DNA of 64,000 nt, taken from Dokdonia sp. Hel_I_53 (GTDB lineage Bacteria > Bacteroidota > Bacteroidia > Flavobacteriales > Flavobacteriaceae). Under the pieces are notes generated by a model. The model was not told the DNA's origin. It searched no databases and worked only from the letters and a program-made list of their open reading frames with translations. Position 1 is the stretch's first letter. Each line of letters begins with the position of its first letter. Location: the NCBI RefSeq assembly GCF_007827465.1, contig NZ_VISL01000001.1, forward strand, positions 1,102,501 to 1,166,500, given 5' to 3'. The translations under genes were made by a program, and so were the position numbers. Below, piece after piece: positions 60,608-64,000 of this stretch.

Positions 60608-61126
60608 ATGAAAAAAGTACTCTTTATAGCAACACTAGCAGCAATAGTAAGTAGTTGTGTGAGCAAGCAATCTAGCTCAAATCGAGAATCTTCATCAGAA
60701 CCTAATGTTATTATAGAGTCACAACCAGAACCCCTTAAAGAAGTTGTAAGTGAAGAGAAACTGGAACCTTATAAAAAACTTATTTTCAACACTAAATTAA
60801 GTGTAAGTCCTTCACAGACACATTGGGTTTTATTTTCAAATGGTACATTTATCTCATTTCCATCTGGCACTTCTGTAAAGGATATGGAAAAAAGCGCCCT
60901 AGGAATATTACAGCGCTTTAACAATGATAAACTTAGAGTTTCAAAATCTCCTTTAGTAAAAGGTTGGATCGCACGTACATCCAAAGGGATTAACAATTTT
61001 ATATCCCAAAAACAAATCGGTGATCGGATAATTTCACCTACTGAGTTGGCAGTTCTAGGAAATAGCAACATCAATAAAGACAAAACAGAGTTACTCATTG
61101 TTCATGTAAACAATAAGAAACGATAA
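60608..61126 (+). CDS. Hypothetical lipoprotein within the trp operon
   Basis: A 172-residue protein from ATG 60608 (MKKVLFIATLAAIVSSCVSKQ), 11 bases after trpG; the longer frame from 60581 overlaps trpG. Lipobox VSSC at Cys17, then a Ser/Glu-rich linker, then a compact domain (YKKLIFNTKLSVSPSQTHWVLFSNGTFISFPSGTSVKDMEKSALGILQRFN). No family is recognised and no link to tryptophan synthesis is visible. Same strand, short gaps on both sides, so it is co-transcribed. Confidence 0.75.
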   Translation: MKKVLFIATLAAIVSSCVSKQSSSNRESSSEPNVIIESQPEPLKEVVSEEKLEPYKKLIFNTKLSVSPSQTHWVLFSNGTFISFPSGTSVKDMEKSALGILQRFNNDKLRVSKSPLVKGWIARTSKGINNFISQKQIGDRIISPTELAVLGNSNINKDKTELLIVHVNNKKR

Positions 61127-61136
61127 TTAAAAATAC

Positions 61137-61150
61137 GCTTTCGCGAAAGC
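61137..61150. repeat. Iterated palindrome copy, trp operon gap
   Basis: Exact GCTTTCGCGAAAGC between the lipoprotein gene and trpD, 25 bases before the trpD ATG. Confidence 0.9.
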
Positions 61151-61174
61151 ACAACATCAGACCATATTACAACT

Positions 61175-62167
61175 ATGAAAGAAATACTAAATAGACTCAT
61201 TAATCACGACCGACTTACTAAGTCAGAAAGTCGGGAGGTATTAGTTAATATTTCTGAAGGAAAATATAACTCAAATCAGATTTCTGCTTTTTTGACAGTT
61301 TATATGATGCGTAGTATAACCGTTGAAGAGCTTGAAGGTTTTAGAGACGCACTATTAGGTCTATGTCGTGCCGTTGACTTTTCAGACTATAATGCCATTG
61401 ACCTCTGTGGGACAGGAGGCGATGGAAAAAACACCTTCAACATCTCTACACTTTCAAGTTTTGTAACCGCAGGTGCAGGGGTAAATGTAACAAAGCATGG
61501 TAATTACGGGGTAAGTTCTGTGTCTGGAAGTAGTAATGTGATGGAACATCTGGGTATTAAATTCAGCAATGATAAAAACTTTCTCAAACGTTCAATGGAC
61601 GAAGTAGGAATGTGTGTATTGCATGCGCCCCTCTTCCACCCTGCTATGAAAAATGTAGCACCCATACGCCGTGAACTAGGAGTAAAGACCTTCTTTAACA
61701 TGTTAGGACCCATGGTTAATCCTGCATTTCCTAGAAATCAGCTAGTAGGAGTTTTTGATTTGGAGCTTGCTAGAATGTATGGCTATTTATATCAAAAAGG
61801 AGGCAAAAACTTTACGATACTTCATGCCTTAGACGGTTATGATGAAATCTCGTTAACAGGTGCTACAAAAGCAATTACAAACCATACAGAGTTAATGCTT
61901 ACACCAAGTGACTTTGGGGTAGAAGCACACCAGCAAAGCGACATTTATGGAGGAGAAAGTGTAGAATCATCTGCAAAAATTTTTATGAAAGTTATTTCTG
62001 GAAAAGGAACAGATGCACAAAATAATGTAGTTTGCGCTAATGCGGGAATGGCAATCGCAACGGTAGAAGGCTTGACTCCAAAACAGGGGTTCGAAAAAGC
62101 TAAAGAAACCTTACTTTCTGGAAAAGCTGCTACTAAATTGAGGCAATTACAAAAATTGAGTGCTTAA
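61175..62167 (+). CDS. trpD: Anthranilate phosphoribosyltransferase
   Basis: Joins anthranilate to PRPP. It has 330 residues, normal. CGTGGDGKNTFNIST is the PRPP/metal loop, and VTKHGNYGVSSVSGSSNVMEHLGI, HPAMKNVAPIRRELGVKTFFNMLGPMVNP and HALDGYDEISLTG are family blocks. The stop overlaps the trpC start in TAATG, indicating coupled translation. Confidence 0.97.
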   Translation: MKEILNRLINHDRLTKSESREVLVNISEGKYNSNQISAFLTVYMMRSITVEELEGFRDALLGLCRAVDFSDYNAIDLCGTGGDGKNTFNISTLSSFVTAGAGVNVTKHGNYGVSSVSGSSNVMEHLGIKFSNDKNFLKRSMDEVGMCVLHAPLFHPAMKNVAPIRRELGVKTFFNMLGPMVNPAFPRNQLVGVFDLELARMYGYLYQKGGKNFTILHALDGYDEISLTGATKAITNHTELMLTPSDFGVEAHQQSDIYGGESVESSAKIFMKVISGKGTDAQNNVVCANAGMAIATVEGLTPKQGFEKAKETLLSGKAATKLRQLQKLSA

Positions 62168-62943
62168 TGGATATACTTGAAAGAATTACAATTGATAAAA
62201 TAAGAGAGGTAGCTTTGAGAAAAAGTATGATTTCTATTAGTCAACTCGAGGCATCCTCACTATTTGAAAGAGAGACAGTATCTCTTGCCACAGCCATTAA
62301 AAACGGTTCTGGAATTATTGCAGAGCACAAAAGAAGATCACCTAGTAAATCGGTAATTAATAATAGTTTGAGCGTACAAGATGTGGCGTTAGGCTATGAA
62401 GATGCTGGTGCTAGCGGCATGTCTGTGCTTACAGATGGAAAATACTTTGGTGGATCGCTAGATGATTTGGTTCTAGCCAGAGCGGCGACAAAATTCCCAC
62501 TCTTACGTAAGGAGTTTATCGTAAATGAATATCAAATTTTAGAAGCTAAAGCTTATGGAGCAGATGCTATTTTGTTGATTGCTGCTACGCTTTCGCGAAA
62601 GCAAATAGAACAGTTTTCAACATTTGCCAAAGAGTTAGGACTTGATGTTTTATGTGAATCTCACAATGAAGAAGAGCTACACAACTCCCTCACCGAGACG
62701 GTAGACCTCATTGGAATTAACAATAGAAATTTAAAAACTTTTGAAGTAAGTATTGATACTAGTAAGGAGTTAAGCAAACTTATACCAGAAGACTTTATCA
62801 AAGTTTCAGAGAGCGGTATCAACTCGGTAGCGGCAATAAAAGAACTGCAGCCTTACGGTTTTAAAGGATTTTTAATAGGAGAAAATTTTATGAAAACTGA
62901 TAATCCTGGAGCTGCTGCTCAGGATTTTATAAAGCAATTATAA
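62167..62943 (+). CDS. trpC: Indole-3-glycerol phosphate synthase
   Basis: Closes the indole ring from CdRP. It has 258 residues, a single TIM barrel not fused to TrpF. Motifs are IIAEHKRRSPSKSVIN, MSVLTDGKYFGGSLDDL, PLLRKEFIVNEYQILEAKAYGADAILLIAA, VLCESHNEEEL, IGINNRNLKTF and ESGINSVA. Palindrome 62589-62602 is read as LSRK. The gap to trpF is two bases. Confidence 0.97.
   Translation: MDILERITIDKIREVALRKSMISISQLEASSLFERETVSLATAIKNGSGIIAEHKRRSPSKSVINNSLSVQDVALGYEDAGASGMSVLTDGKYFGGSLDDLVLARAATKFPLLRKEFIVNEYQILEAKAYGADAILLIAATLSRKQIEQFSTFAKELGLDVLCESHNEEELHNSLTETVDLIGINNRNLKTFEVSIDTSKELSKLIPEDFIKVSESGINSVAAIKELQPYGFKGFLIGENFMKTDNPGAAAQDFIKQL
62589..62602. repeat. Iterated palindrome copy, coding
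   Basis: Exact GCTTTCGCGAAAGC in trpC, read in the LSRK frame, 531 bases from the next copy. Confidence 0.9.
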
Positions 62944-62945
62944 TT

Positions 62946-63584
62946 ATGAAACTCAAAGTTTGCGGTATGAAATTTAATACAAAAGAAGTCGCGGTACTGC
63001 AGCCAGACTATCTTGGCTTTATATTTTATGAAAAAAGCAAACGTAATTTTGAGGATGCAGAAATACCAAACCTACCTAAGAGTATTCAAAAAGTAGGTGT
63101 TTTTGTAGATGCTGAGTACGCTTTCGCGAAAGCGAACATATTAGCACATAATTTAGATATCATTCAGCTTCATGGATCAGAATCACCCTTATACATTGAA
63201 GAATTAAAAAATGAGTTAAAACTAGCTGGCAAAGAAAACTTACAGTGGTGGAAGGTTTTTGGAATTGAGGATAGTTTTGATTTTAAGAAATTATTCCCCT
63301 ACCAAAAGCATGTGGATGCATTTCTCTTTGACACTAAAGGAAAGGAGAAAGGCGGCAATGGGTATACCTTTGATTGGAGCGTACTAGAAGATTATAATTT
63401 GCAAACACCCATCGTTTTAAGCGGTGGTATAGGCTTAGACCAAATAGAAGGTCTAAAAAAGATATTGAAAACAGATTTGCCTATTACCGCAATCGACGTG
63501 AATAGCAAATTTGAAACAAAACCTGGTTTAAAAGTTATAGACGATCTAAAAGAATTAAAAAAATTGATGGATGTAAATCTGTAA
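62946..63584 (+). CDS. trpF: Phosphoribosylanthranilate isomerase
   Basis: Amadori rearrangement of PRA to CdRP; a TIM barrel of 212 residues. LKVCGMKFNTKEVAVLQPDYLGFIFYEKSKR holds the catalytic Cys, and IIQLHGSES, FLFDTKGKEKGGNGYTFDW (catalytic Asp) and PIVLSGGIGLDQI are present. Palindrome 63120-63133 encodes AFAKA. Confidence 0.97.
   Translation: MKLKVCGMKFNTKEVAVLQPDYLGFIFYEKSKRNFEDAEIPNLPKSIQKVGVFVDAEYAFAKANILAHNLDIIQLHGSESPLYIEELKNELKLAGKENLQWWKVFGIEDSFDFKKLFPYQKHVDAFLFDTKGKEKGGNGYTFDWSVLEDYNLQTPIVLSGGIGLDQIEGLKKILKTDLPITAIDVNSKFETKPGLKVIDDLKELKKLMDVNL
63120..63133. repeat. Iterated palindrome copy, coding
   Basis: Exact GCTTTCGCGAAAGC in trpF, read as AFAKA. Confidence 0.9.
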
Positions 63585-63594
63585 AAGGCAATAA

Positions 63595-64000
63595 ATGGCT
63601 ATGAATACATTAGAAAAAGAAAAAAATTACCAGGTAGACGAGCAGGGTTATTACGGAGATTTTGGCGGAGCATTCATTCCAGAAATGCTATACCCCAATG
63701 TTGAAGAACTACGGTCTCAATATATCCAGATTATGGAAGAGCCCTCTTTCCAAAAGGAGTTTAAAGAGCTTTTAAAAGATTATGTAGGTCGACCTACTCC
63801 ACTCTATTTTGCTGAACGTTTTAGCAAAAAGTATGGAGCAAAGATCTATTTAAAGAGAGAAGATCTTTGCCATACAGGAGCACATAAGGTAAATAACACA
63901 ATCGGCCAGATTTTAATGGCAAAACGCCTAGGAAAAAATCGCATTATCGCCGAAACTGGCGCTGGACAGCATGGTGTTGCCACTGCTACCGTTTGTGCAT
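63595..64000 (+). CDS. trpB: Tryptophan synthase beta chain (partial, runs off window)
   Basis: The first 135 codons only. [90 protein letters not shown] are the TrpB N-terminal blocks, with the PLP-Lys in HKVNN. Two in-frame starts (ATG 63595 and 63601) are possible; the second gives [14 protein letters not shown]. It follows trpF by ten bases. Confidence 0.96.
   Translation, partial: MAMNTLEKEKNYQVDEQGYYGDFGGAFIPEMLYPNVEELRSQYIQIMEEPSFQKEFKELLKDYVGRPTPLYFAERFSKKYGAKIYLKREDLCHTGAHKVNNTIGQILMAKRLGKNRIIAETGAGQHGVATATVCA

Overview
The window is a piece of a low-GC chromosome from the Bacteroidetes, most likely a marine member of the Flavobacteriaceae. A Dokdonia-like genus is my guess from protein flavour and is not proven. 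The class-level evidence is seen in the sequence. Promoters fit TTTG-N19-TAnnTTTG, and starts are preceded by A/T-rich DNA without Shine-Dalgarno sequences. One protein carries a type IX secretion (gliding-motility type B) C-terminal domain. Menaquinone genes and many outer-membrane beta-barrels with MKK...A-Q signal peptides are also present. I see no transposase, phage, integron, CRISPR array or restriction system, so this is a core-genome stretch.

Layout. 1-2812: an rRNA operon on the minus strand (16S, tRNA-Ile, tRNA-Ala; 23S lies outside the window) driven by three tandem promoters. 2813-6151: the translation operon thrS-infC-rpmI-rplT, with infC apparently starting at an ATA codon. 6320-9056: a large T9SS cargo gene broken by a 7-bp tandem duplication. 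9161-19413: housekeeping and membrane genes (CPBP protease, serine dehydratase, panB, RluA-type pseudouridine synthase, EamA transporter, aroQ, an outer-membrane barrel, xerD, a LolD/MacB-type ATPase, a 57-residue membrane protein, the B12 adenosyltransferase). 19587-24745: a DUF2795 protein, secA and an outer-membrane protein. 24878-34282: a HAD phosphatase, an ECF sigma / membrane protein / repeat protein operon, meaB, and a MATE-lipoprotein-PAP2 operon.

34361-41925 is a tightly overlapping seven-gene minus-strand operon: NatA/NatB-like ABC exporter, MscS channel, DUF6268 barrel, a sigma-54-type response regulator without a DNA-binding domain, PPK2 polyphosphate kinase and an M28 peptidase. 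42218-48911 holds dnaJ-grpE, an ABC-F ATPase, a methyltransferase, an M24 peptidase and a secreted basic protein. 49136-52261 is menC-CPBP-menE. 52559-54400 holds yqgE, an aminodeoxychorismate-lyase-like gene and a START-domain gene. After a tRNA-Met come sulfur-handling genes at 54719-58167 (two single-domain rhodaneses, a persulfide-dioxygenase/rhodanese fusion and two thioredoxin-fold proteins). 58429-64000 is the tryptophan operon trpL-trpE-trpG-(lipoprotein)-trpD-trpC-trpF-trpB, led by a complete attenuator with a WWW leader peptide; trpB runs off the window.

The most unusual feature is a highly iterated palindrome, GCTTTCGCGAAAGC. It occurs 19 times exactly and about eight more times with one or two changes, roughly every 3.4 kb, both between genes and inside genes, where it is read as AFAKA, LSRK or RFRE. 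Its density, its even spread and the longer arms of several intergenic copies point to a genome-wide DNA signal (nucleoid, uptake or methylation site) rather than to a gene-specific operator.
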